Shown here in pieces: positions 45,938 through 56,592 of a stretch of 64,000 bases of DNA; positions within the stretch are counted from its first letter, which is position 1, and every line of letters begins with the position of its first letter. The stretch comes from Avena insularis (taxonomy: Eukaryota > Streptophyta > Magnoliopsida > Poales > Poaceae): contig CM042685.1 in assembly GCA_023614405.1 (NCBI GenBank), forward strand, positions 90,386,684 through 90,450,683. Direction: 5' to 3'. The notes beneath the pieces were generated by a model, which saw nothing but the letters and a program-made list of their open reading frames with translations, was not told where the DNA came from and did not search any database. The translations under genes and the position numbers were made by a program.

Positions 45938-47657
45938 TGATGAGCTCAGATCATTGTAGAGCTTCGTTGGGAAACCCCAAGATGAAGATATGATGAGAAA
46001 ATCAATAAGTTTTCCCTCAGTTATGAAACCAAGGTTATCGAGCTAGTAGAAGGAAGGAAACAACTCCAAGGTGTTGCTAGAAACTTGGAATCCTGCACAA
46101 CACAAACTCAAGACTTTGCCCCAACTTACAGTGAGGTTGTCAATCTCACTGGTTTGTCAAAAACAAAGGATTAAACATATAGTGTGGAAGGTAATGGTTG
46201 CTTGCAGAAAGTAAATAGTAACAGTAGATGATGTAACAATGGTAAAGAATGGACCGGGGTCCATAGTTTACTAGAGGTTATCGAACCAGTAGTAGTAAGG
46301 AAACAACTCCAAGGTGTTTCCAGCAACTTGGAATCCTGCACAACACAAACTCAAGACTTTGCCCCAACTTACAGTGAGGTTGTCAATCTCACTGGTTTAA
46401 TGAAAACAAATGATTAAACGTATAGTGTGGAAGTTAATGGTTGCTTGCAGAAAGTAAATAGTAATAGTGGATAATGTATCAATGGTAAAGATTGGACCGG
46501 GGTCCATAGTTCACTAGAGGTGTTCTCCTTAAGAAACATAACATAACATGCTGGGTAAAAAAATTACAGCGGGGCAATTGACAGGAACTGAGCAAGGCAT
46601 AACAATGCAAATACTAGACATTCATGATCCTATGATATTTGATTGGGCATCACAACAATATACATAGACCGCCATCCAACTGCATTTATGACAAGTAATC
46701 CACCTTCAGGTTATCATCCGAACCCCCTCCAGTATTAATTTGCATGCAATGGATAACTACATTAAGCAATGTGTGTAAAGTAAACAATACAATTGTTCCA
46801 TGAACAAAAGATTGTTGTTTTCTCCCTAGTGGAAAAAGCACATGTACAACCATAGATATTTCTGTAACTTACCCTGATTCCATAGAGGCATGAACCCAGT
46901 ATCGAGCATAAATACTCCCTCTTGGAGTCACTAGCATCTACTTGGACAAGATAGATACTAGAAACGGAGAGCATGCAAGATCTCAAACAACACAAACATG
47001 ATAGAATAAATAATCAATAAGACATGATAGAATTAATAATCAATCTGACATAGTATGTAATATCCTTCGGATCCCTGCAAACACAACATGTATGATGACA
47101 AATAGATGATCTTGATCATGAAAGGAGCTCACAAGATCTAAACATGATAGCAAAAAGGAGGAGAAATAACCATCTAGCTACTGTATGGACCCATAGTCCA
47201 AGAGTGAACTACTCACGCATCATACGGGAGGCTGGCATGGTGATGAAGAAGGCCTCCAGGATGATCTCTCCTCTCCAGCAGGGTGCCGGGAAGAGCTTCA
47301 GATCCCCCCGATCTAGGGACGATGGTGGCGGTGGCTACGGACTATTTCGTGGATATCTGATCGGGTACTTAGGGTTTTGGCATCTAGGGTATTATATAGG
47401 AGAAGAGGCGAGGAAGTAGGGCAGCCAGGGGACCCACACCCTACCCAGGAGCGGCCTAGGGTGAGCCCCCGTGTGGGGGGGTGTGGCCACCCTGTGGCTC
47501 CCCTCTGGTCGCCCTTCGGTCTCTGTGTTCTCCTTGGTGAAATATTGACTTTGTCTTTTATCCCGTCCAATTCCGAGAATATTTCCTTACTAGCTTTTCT
47601 GAAACCAAAAATAGCAGAAAACAGGCAACTGGCACTGCCGCATCTTGTTAATAGGTT
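45938..47657 (-). repeat. Internal truncated LTR of the Athila-like composite (copy A)
   Basis: Starts TGATGAGCTCAG at 45938 like the 59614 LTR. It is cut at about 47657, where LTR sequence (TTAATAGGTT) jumps to internal sequence (CCCCAAATC), losing about 120 bp of the LTR end. It contains a 243 bp tandem duplication (46033-46275 and 46276-46518). A minus-strand TATA word (CTATATAAT) lies at about 47391-47399. Confidence 0.82.
46033..46518. repeat. 243 bp tandem duplication inside the internal LTR
   Basis: Unit 1 (46033-46275) resembles the 59614 LTR ('gttgctagaaacttgg'), while unit 2 (46276-46518) resembles the 24404 LTR ('gtttccagcaacttgg', 'aatgaaaacaaatgatt'). The junction shares AGAGG. 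Confidence 0.82.
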
Positions 47658-48409
47658 CCCCAAATCTTACTTCCCTCTCATTAGAGGTTATTCTTGGAAC
47701 AAAAATCAAATATATAGGATAAGGAGAGGTTATTACAGAAGTAATAACTTTAAAGACTCAAGAAAACTATTGGGTTATCTCCCAAGAAGTACTTTTCATT
47801 AACGTCTTTAAGTTAGGCACAAGAAGCAAGAATCAAGTATTTTCAAATGAAGAAGCATTAAGATCAATACTCGAAATTTCTTTAACTAGGAAATGTATCT
47901 CATCCAAATTAGTAGAAGAGGATCCTCTCTCAGCACTCTTGGGTTCACTACTTTCATCAAACAGGTTTTCAGGAACAATCCAATCAAAATTCTTTTCTAA
48001 GGCCTCATGCATTCCTACAACTTTAAAAGGTATGGGTATTTTAATTTCGTCTCCATTGGGTTTGGTTTTATCCAACTTTTCTAATGTACCCATAACATCT
48101 ACACTTGATCGTAGCATATTAAACCGATAAAAGACCTTTTTGGCCTCCAACATGTGAACTAAAGAAGATGTAGCAATTTCATAATTAGGAGCAAGTTCTG
48201 CTAAGGATCTATCCTTAATATCCTCATGTTTGCAAATATCATTAAAGAATTCTTTAATATTATATTTCCCAATTATAGAGCCACTACCTATTTAAAGGTC
48301 TTTCACGGTGAACTTGGGGATCAACATGGTGAGCAAGAGCAAGGTGACAACTATAGGAATACCTAATTTTTTTTGTGTTATTGATAAGAAAAAGCAAACC
48401 AAACGAAAC
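47658..48409 (-). pseudogene. Second copy of the composite's internal region with gag-region ORF (copy B)
   Basis: Repeats about 44912-45780. The ORF at 48153-47833 matches copy A (LEKNFDWIVPENLFDESSEP). Relative to copy A, about 130 bp are missing at about 48140, between two GCCTCCA-like words. It continues at 59458 after removal of element 2 and one GAAAC. Confidence 0.65.
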
Positions 48410-51400
48410 TGTAACACCCCGGTTCTGAAAAGACCGTGGCCTCTATGTGACATGCCAATCCCTGGATCGGTTCATTGGCCCACAATAGAGTAAGATGAAT
48501 AACATAGCAAAATATCCATGTATCATGAATAACGAAGATCCAGAGTACCATTATTACAATAAAAGCTTAGCCCAAAGCTAGCTCAAATTATTCAGGTAGC
48601 AACATAAATAAAGTAAATCCTCCATTCTTCAAATTACCCACAAGTGAACAAGTGCCGAGTGGAGTACCGTGGCCTATATCGATTACTCAGAATCGGAATA
48701 ACCTGCAACATGAAACGTAGCAGCCCCGAAGGGTCAATACATGGAATGTATGGCAAGTAGATCTAGTAATGGAGACAATAGTGCTAACATCTACATGCAT
48801 ATTTGACAAGTGGAGCTGTGTCTAGCTTGCATTTGCAAATACATTTGTCCTACTTTCATAAACAGTTTTTGATTTTCTTTGAAAAGATCCCAATTAAGTT
48901 AACCCAACAACATTAAAACAATTATGAAATTGGAATGAGCGAGAAACATGTCATGGAATCAATATCAAGCAACTCAGTTGTCCAAAACCGGGGACACGGC
49001 TAATCGATTAGATTATACACCCTGCAGAGGTTAGTACACTTTACCCATGTGACTTGGCCATCCCAGCTCGTACCATCACTCTCATTTTGGGTGATGATAG
49101 GGAGAAGACCAAGAAGAGACTGTTCGGGAAGTAGCACCTCAATCCCGACGCGTACTGGTCCAACCTACCAAAATTCTACATCTCTGGATACGCGGGTTCG
49201 AGTTACCAAAACCTACTAAGTCCAACCAACCGCCCATTCCATTATTGGCACATGGTTGTACACGTAAGCTACACAATAAAGAAGCCAATCAATTTCTCTC
49301 GATACCTGGGTGCCTTTCCGCAATGAAACCACCAAAAATTATCAATACCATCACACCCAGGAGATTCATTGATTAAGTTGTTTTAGTTTTTGCAAAACAA
49401 CTCATTTAGAAATAACTTTCAGTGATGTAACCCAGCCCTCGTTCAATATAGCATGGCTAAGCACATCTACCAACGGTGGTTCATCTACCAGGAAAGCCCT
49501 ACCACATAATAGGCCATAGCATAGCGATAGTATCAGCCTACACATGCATCTACAAAATACACGACAATGCATTAAAAATAGTAGGACCATATCATGAACA
49601 GAGTAGCATCTACTTGCTTTGGTTGTAGCGGTCGGAAGAACGATCCACACACGAGCAAGCGTTGCACTCGTCACAATCTACACGATACAATTGCATTCAT
49701 AAACAAACAATCCACAACATATGCAACAAATATGATGCATGCATGCAAGAACGACAAGTGAATTGGTGCTACAGCTGCACCACAATATCCTATTCCATAA
49801 TACTACCGATTGCATGCATGGAAAGTAGTTTTAGCGCTAGGAAAACTATTAAGTAAAAGTAATGCTCGAAACTAGAGCTAGAACTCAAATAATTCACTAC
49901 CGGTAGTATACTGTTTGTAAAATCTTGGAAAAATTCTACCGCATAGGCATCTCCGATTAGAAACAGTACCAACTGGTGTTACTCAAAAAGGAATTATAAA
50001 AATCCCCGAGTAATTAAAACACTGTAGAAAGCCACTAGATAGATTCTGCAGAAGTTTTTAATGTAAGCCTATCTTTTTAATTCACGATGAGATTCCCCTC
50101 GTTCCACTGAATCCAGGGACATATCATACGCGATTTTTGGAGCTACGGATCTTTTTCTACAAATTTATTACTCCGAAAAGGCCACTAAGTAGTTTGATTA
50201 AACTGTACTAAACCTTGCTGCAAAAGCCTGAACCAAAGGTACAACGAGATTCTACACGACTCATTGAATCTACACATATTTTATTTGCAATTTTTGGCCA
50301 AGCGGTTTAATTTCTATGCAATTTACAAGATTCTACCGAAATCTACCAACTAAAAGGATTAACGAAAATAACCAGTCAACTGTGTCTGTTGACTGGTCAA
50401 AGCGTCTGCTGACTGAGCGCTGACTGGGCGTTTGACTAGTCAACGCCTGAGTCTGACCAGTCAACGAATGATCCGAGCCGCTGATCTGAAATCCGACGGT
50501 GGCTGCAGGCTTATCGGAAACAAGCGGCGAAACGGACAGCGGCGAGTTCCGGACGACGGCGGCGATCGGTTCCGGCGTCGGGGTTTTTCCTGCGCGGATG
50601 GAGAGGGTCAGCGCAACGGATTAAAATGGTCACGCAACGGCGGCGGTGTTCGGCACGCGTGCATGCGTGTGCGCTGCAGGCAGGGTGCGCGTGCATGGCG
50701 TAATGGGCGCTGGCACGCAGGCGTAGCGGCAGCGCGCAAGCGGGCAAGGCATAGCGAAGCGGCATATGCAAGTAGCGGCGCAGCAGCAGCGCGCATGCAA
50801 GCGCGGCAAGCGGCGGCGCGGCGATGGCAACAGCGAAGCGCAGCAGCAGCGGCCGAGTCGCGTGGGGGCGAGGGGCGGCGGCCGAGGCGGGACGCGCGGA
50901 GGCGGGGCGAGCGACGGCGCGGCGAGAGAGAGAGGAGAGAGGAGGCGGCGGCCTCACCTGGGCGGCGGGGATGAAGGGCGACGGCGGCGGCGATCTTGGC
51001 GATGGCGGCGGCGCGCAAGCCGAGGAGGAGGGGCGGCGGCGCGGTCCAGGAACCGAGGCGGCGGGGCGATCCCGAGGTGGGCGATCGCGCGGGGTGGGCA
51101 GGGAGGCGGCGGGGTGGGGTGCGGTTCCCGAGGCCGGGTGGCCTCTTTAAGTGGGCCCTCTCGCGGAATTCCAAACTGATTCGGCGCGGAGTTGGTTTCG
51201 GACTCGGAAATCGGTCCAAAATTCGGACCGTTTTCCGACGATTCACTAAAACGGCGACAACTTCTCCGTACGAGCTCCGATTCGAGCGATTCTTGCTCCT
51301 ACGGTTTCGTACAGTCGAGGGGAACAATCTAAGGTCAAGGTTTGAGCGAAACCACTAGTCTACAAGGGTGGTCAACGCTAGTCCTACTAAAGCCTCCCGT

Positions 51401-51540
51401 AGGAGCCTCGTAGCCAAATAAAATTGGGTTTTGCAAATAGCGTTTCGCCGAACCTTTTCACTCGACGGTTTTGCATGGAAAGGCATGATGCAATGATATG
51501 AATGATATGAAAGACCAAATCTAAAATTTGGGATGTGACA
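48410..51540 (-). repeat. 3' LTR of element 2
   Basis: 3131 bp, TGTAACACCC to GGGATGTGACA. About 270 bp longer than its partner, because the GC-rich block (about 50610-50940) holds extra GCG/CAG-rich sequence. A weak TATA-like word (CTTAAAGAGG on the minus strand, about 51142-51151) sits where element 1 has its TATA box. Confidence 0.95.
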
Positions 51541-51556
51541 ATACTAACCCCCTTAA
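51541..51556 (-). promoter_or_regulatory. Polypurine tract of element 2
   Basis: TTAAGGGGGTTAGTAT on the minus strand, directly beside the 3' LTR. Confidence 0.8.
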
Positions 51557-52341
51557 GATGAATCTCGTCCTCGAGATTCGGCGCGGCTAGCAAATAGGTG
51601 TGGGTAGTCCTCTCGGATGTCATCCTCACGCTCCCAAGTGGCCTCCTCTTCGGTGTGGTGGCTCCATTGTACCTTGCAAAACTTGATTGTCTTGGTACGG
51701 GTAATCCTTTCTGCTGTCTCCAGAATCTTGACCGGCTTCTCCTCATAGGTCAAGTCATTCTCAAGCTGAACCTCTTCTAGTGGCACAATGTCTCTCAATG
51801 GTGTATCCACCATCTCCGGATGGCACTTCTTTAGCTGGGATACGTGGAACACATTGTGAACAGCTGACAGAGCCTCTGGCAACTCCAACTGATAGGCAAC
51901 TTCTCCTCTGCGTGCTAAGACCCGATACGACCCAATAAACCGAGGTGCCAGCTTACCCTTAATTCCAAATCTCTTGATTCCACGAAGTGGCGACACTCTG
52001 AGGTATGCTCTATCACCTATCTCATACACCACTTCCTTCCGTTTGGCGTCGACGTAGCTCTTCTGCCTTGATTGTGCTACCTTCAGCCTGTCCCTAATCA
52101 AGGCGACCTTCTCCTTAGCGTCCTTGATCAAATCAGGTCCAAACAACTGACGTTCTCCTACTCCATCCCATAGCAATGGAGTCCGGCACCGTTTCCCATA
52201 TAGCACATCGAACGGTGACGTCTTGATGCTGGTTTGATAACTGTTGTTGTAGGAAAACTCAGCATATGGCAAATTCTCATCCCAACTAGAACCATGAGCC
52301 AAGGCGCAAGCTCTCAGCATGTCTTCCAAAATCTGATTCAC
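51553..52341 (-). pseudogene. Element 2 integrase C-terminal half with chromodomain
   Basis: A 262-codon frame from MNQILEDMLRAC, through GKLAPRFIGSYRVL and AVHNVFHVSQLKKC, to a chromodomain (IKFCKVQWSHHTEEEATWE, about residues 218-236), ending RGRDSS. The Glu-bearing segment just upstream is degenerate (the usual HPQTDG-type residues are altered) and out of frame. Confidence 0.88.
51560..51579. repeat. Hairpin beside the polypurine tract of element 2
   Basis: GAATCTCG / CGAGATTC, a perfect 8 bp stem with a 4-base loop. Same place and core as in element 1; the outermost base pair differs in a compensated way (A-T there, G-C here). It overlaps the last codons of integrase. Confidence 0.75.
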
Positions 52342-52928
52342 CCTCTCGGTGCATCCATCGATGCAGGTGAAGCGCTGCTAAACTCCAATCTAGTACCAAG
52401 CGACTCGTGTAGCTGGCGCCAGAAGTGTGAGGTAAATTGGGTGCCTCTATCAGATACAATACTCTTGGGAACTTCGTGTAGGCACACAATCTTATCCATG
52501 TAAATCTTGGCCAACTTTGCACTCGTATAGGTCGTCTTCACCGGTATAAAGTGGGCTACCTTGGTCAAATGGTCGACCACTACCCAAATAGAGTCATACC
52601 CTGACCTGGTCCTGGGCAATCCTGTGATAAAGTCCATTCCCACTCTATCCCACTTCCAATCCGGCACGGGCAATGGCTGTAGCAGTCCTGCTGGCTTCTG
52701 GTGTTCTGCCTTCACTCGGCTACATACATCGCACAGGGCAATATGCTTGGCGATATCTCCCTTCATGTTGTTCCACCAAAATCTACTCTTCAAATCCATA
52801 TACATCTTTGTGTTGCCCGGATGTATGGAGTATGGCGATTTATGAGCCTCCTGCAGAATCAACTCCCTTATCTCCGGGCCAAAGCGGCACACACAAACGG
52901 TCTCCATATCACAAGGTACCATGCTCAT
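52338..52928 (-). pseudogene. Element 2 integrase N-terminal half
   Basis: A 196-codon frame. Zinc finger: His in QEAHKSPYSIHPGN and Cys pair in LCDVCSR. Core: first Asp in VVVDHLTKV, second in VSDRGTQF. The frame is lost near 52345 at the Glu-bearing segment. Upstream, a TGA and a one-base shift (about 52900-52920) separate it from the RT stub. Confidence 0.88.
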
Positions 52929-53217
52929 CCTCGCGAATATCCTTTTCCCGATTCTCCTTCATCTTTTCCTTTATCTCCTCTATTTCCTTGTCTCCTACCA
53001 GTTGATCAAACAAATCATTTATGTTTGGCAGAGGGTACTTGTTCTTGATGGTTACTTCATTCAGCGAGCGGTAGTCCACCACTAATCTCTTGGTGTTGTC
53101 TTTCTTCTCCACAAACAGAACAGGTGCACCCCATGATGACGAACTAGGCTGAATGAATCCCTTGTCCAACTGCTCTTTCAGCTGCTTCTTCAATTCCTTC
53201 AGCTCATCCACATCCAT
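52909..53217 (-). pseudogene. Element 2 RT stub joined across an internal deletion
   Basis: The first 75 or so codons are RT fingers ([44 protein letters not shown]). They then pass directly into sequence that normally sits just before integrase ([20 protein letters not shown]). The palm with its YxDD box, the thumb and all of RNase H are gone. A TGA (about 53240) separates the stub from gag-protease. Confidence 0.92.
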
Positions 53218-53241
53218 CTTATATGGTCTCTTTGCTATAGG

Positions 53242-54843
53242 TCATGTTCCCGGCATCAGGTCGATAAGAAACTCTACTTCCCTGTCAGGTGGCATCCCTG
53301 GTAGCTCTTCCGGAAACACGTCAGGGTAATCCCTAATAACAGGCACAATATCCATGCTAACCCCCTTAAGAGAATTCAACTTACACCTTCCTGGTCGTAC
53401 AGCTGACTTGAATCTAATCCTCTTACCATCCGAGGTTTTGAGTGAAACAGCTCGCTGTGCATAATCTATGTGTCCCCCATGCATAGACATCCAATCCATA
53501 CCCAGAATAACATCTAATCCCTGTGAATCCAACACTACCAAATGTGCACTGAAGTTGTGTGTTCCAATCCTCACAGTTAAATCGCGGCATCCCGCGCTAG
53601 CTATCATATCTCCTCCTGGTGAACTCACTCTAAAGGACCTTTTCATAGACTCGGTAGGTAGCTTATACTTGTCCACAAATGCCCTTGATATGAATGAATG
53701 CGATGCACCAGTATCGAAAAGTATAAGTGCAGGGTAAGTGTTGATTGGGAACTTACCAATCACAAGGTCAGGATCATCTGGAATCTCCTCCACATTCATG
53801 TGGTTCACTGTGGCCTTCTCGTTGCTGGTTGGCTTCAGTCCTTTCCTCTCCGGACAGTTGTCAGCATAGTGTCCCTTCTGCTTACACTTGAAGCATGTCA
53901 CCTCACTCAGATCCTTCTTCACAAAGTTGCGGTCACGGCTGCGGTCATGTCCACCGTGTCCTCCAGAGTGGTGAGAGTGTCCTCCCTTGTGGCTGTGGTG
54001 GCTCCTCCTATGGTTGTCATGACGATGTCCATCGCCTCCAAGGTGGTGGCGGTCATGGCTCCCATGGTCACTCCCTCCATGCTTGGAGTATCCATCATAT
54101 GAAGTGCGAGACTTGTGATGTGAACCAGAGTGATGATTGTTGCTCTTTCTCTTGCGGCTTTCCACCTGCTTGTGCTTCCCTTCCAAGATCCTGGCCTTGT
54201 CCATAAGCTCCTGGAAAGTGGGGCAGTAAACCACCAGCAGCTGTACTGAAAGCTCATCACTAAGGCCATCTAGGAATCTCTCCCTCCTTTTTGCATCAGT
54301 GTCAACATCCTCAGGTGCATAACGGGACAAGTTGTTGAACTCCTCAATGTACTCGGCCATGGTGCGATTGGTTTGGCGCAAGTTGCGGAACTCCTTCCTC
54401 TTCAGGCTCAGAACTCCTGAAGACACGTGATTGGTCCTGAAACCTTCCTCAAACATAGCCCAAGTCACGGTATCCAGCGGGTGGGTGATCTGAAAAGTGT
54501 CCCACCAAGAAGCGGCTGGTCCCTCCAGTAGGTGAGCGGCAAACCTCACCTTCTCAGCATCAGTGCATCCAACAGTTACCAGATCCTTGTTGACTGAACG
54601 CAACCAGTCGAGAGCAACCACTGGTTCCGTTGCAGTAGAGAACTTAGCTGGCCTTAACCTCAGAAATCTGGTGAGAGCATCTCCCTGAGGCTGATTGTTT
54701 CCATTGTTGTTGTTCTGATTTGCCGTGAATTGAGTCATCACTTGGGTCATCTGTGCCTGAGATGCCATGAGTTGCTCCAACTCAGTGGGTTGACGGCGGG
54801 GAGGCATCTGTGGTTCAACACAGGTAAGTTTAGAAAGAATCAA
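53242..54843 (-). pseudogene. Element 2 gag and protease
   Basis: A 533-codon frame; the likely start is Met13 (MPPRRQPTELE, 54807). Gag core about residues 75-225 (ASWWDTFQITHPLDTVTWAM). A striking His-rich linker spans 237-300. CCHC knuckle: Cys317, Cys320, His325, Cys330. Protease DTGAS at 377-381 and ILGMDWMSMHGG downstream. It ends at a TGA after DLMPGT, where element 1 continues into RT. Open for its whole length and could still encode Gag and protease. Confidence 0.92.
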
Positions 54844-55440
54844 CTACGCCAATAGGATTCTACCCATGCATATGATCAAACAACAACAAACAATAGCAGA
54901 CAATCACAAGAAAGCAACACATCAACAAACAAGTGATCCAGCAACATCCCAAGAGTTATCCTAGCAGTATATACCTACTGAAATAGTTTTACAAGAGTTG
55001 GCAATGGTTAACTAAACAGTAGATCAACTAAACAACAGAAACAACAATCTGCCAGAACAGTCCAGCAGCGTTCGCGAATTTTTCCGCCTGACTTAATCTC
55101 GTCAGAAAATTTAGCTGATTTTTGCACATATAGTACAGAGAGTTCCGCATCAGCCCCAATTTTTTTCAGATTTTTCCGAGTTACCAGAAAAATATGAAAA
55201 ATCGCACAGTACTACTGTATCAGCAGAAAAACTGCAGCGAAAATAACATAGATAGTAACCAAATTGCCACAACTCTTTCATTAAAATTCGCACAAATAAA
55301 TCCTGGGATATTGGAGTACACAATTAAGCAACTAAACACTCTTAAACTAACACGAACTAAGCTTCACAACGATCGAGACTAATCCTAACGAATTTAACTA
55401 ACGAGGACTAATTGGTGGACTTCTATCTACTTCTTGAAGA
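54844..55440. other. Element 2 spacer between gag and ORF0
   Basis: About 600 bp, AT-rich, no supported gene. The matching gap in element 1 is only about 230 bp. Confidence 0.6.
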
Positions 55441-56424
55441 GGTTGCAGTAGGTCCTTGCTGTCATGCGTTGACGCTTCGGCTCGCGGTACAACCATGGCG
55501 GCGGAGTGTACACCTCTCCTTAATCATCACTTCAATTCTCAAACTCCACCTCTTCTGGATCCTCCTCTTCTTCTTCACTCTTAGCTGCAACTGCAACAAC
55601 TTCATCTCCTCCACCATCATCGTCTCCATCATCATCATCCTCGTCTTCATCATCATCATCGTCTCCACTGTCATCATCATCCCCATTGTTGACATCATCT
55701 CCATTGTCATCATCAGAGGGTGGATTTAGCTGCGCTTGGAGAGCGGCAATCTGGCTGTCATAGCTTCAATAGTTTGATCCCTTTCCTAGACGGTCCCTTG
55801 CAACTGTTGTATGTTCTGGGTGTTCTCCTGCACAGTACCATGAAGATGAGCTATGGTTGCATCTCTGGCTATCAGGGTATTCTCCAGAACTCCCACAACT
55901 TCATGCAGGGTGTCAATCTCCTGTCCTTGGACCACCATACCATTGCTAGCAAAATCTGCAATCTCCTTTATCATTCTCACCTTCTCAGCTAGAGCTCCAT
56001 TCTCCCTTTCCATGTCCTCTATGTGCCTCCGACGGGGTGGCATGTTGTTCCTGTCGCCCGGGGTAACCACAATGTGCCCATCTTCATCACGCCTCCCATA
56101 GTCACGGTAGGGTGAATCTGCTGGCAGTAGGTGTCGGACATTATGGCACTGGCGAGACAGGGCTTCATGTATGACCAAGTTGATTCCAAGTGCCCAGTTG
56201 CAGTAGGTCTTGGTGTAGATCAAATGCACTGGGTTTGGCAAGGCGGCATCCCTGAATATGAAGGTAGTGATCTCCCATGCATCCTCTCCATATCCATAGG
56301 TGTACAGCCTTCTTCCCTTGAACATGGGCAGTGGCAATCCCAATGACTGCGAGAGCTGTGCTAACTGCCGTGCAAAGGGCCTTGGTGACTCCATGGTGGC
56401 ATACTCAGTCCTGACTTCTCCCAT
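55441..56424 (-). pseudogene. Element 2 ORF0 (broken)
   Basis: An open frame of 212 codons (56424-55786) has a globular N-terminus (about 1-110; IHEALSRQCHNVRHLLPADS) and a coiled coil (about 135-210). A TAG and a frameshift follow. The next frame holds a long run of Asp/Glu/Gly (about 55690-55530, DDDSGDDDDDEDED) with more stops, then a basic end (REPKRQRMTARTYCNLFKK). The same three-part order as element 1's ORF0 supports homology even though the sequence is very different. Function unknown. Confidence 0.7.
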
Positions 56425-56576
56425 CTATCAAGTAAAAGAGGAAAGTGTGAGAATAGCATATGGTAAGAATTTACGAGGGTGAAAGGCATAAGATGAAAGA
56501 CAGAGTTAATATAGGCTTTAATAAATCTATGGCTTCCTAATCCAATTCTAGGTCACGATCCTACAGTCGACACACG

Positions 56577-56589
56577 GGCTCTGATACCA
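56577..56589 (-). promoter_or_regulatory. Primer-binding site of element 2 (initiator-Met tRNA)
   Basis: TGGTATCAGAGCC on the minus strand, three bases from the 5' LTR. Confidence 0.92.
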
Positions 56590-56592
56590 TCC

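Noticed and set aside
50432..51327. Several overlapping Ala/Arg/Gly-rich frames up to 239 codons
   Set aside because: GC-rich LTR block of element 2 with GCG/CAG repetition; frames differ between the two LTRs.
55462..55713. Methionine-rich 83-codon frame
   Set aside because: It is the shifted reading of the Asp-rich tail of ORF0 (GATGAT repeats read as ATG); ORF0 homology explains the region.
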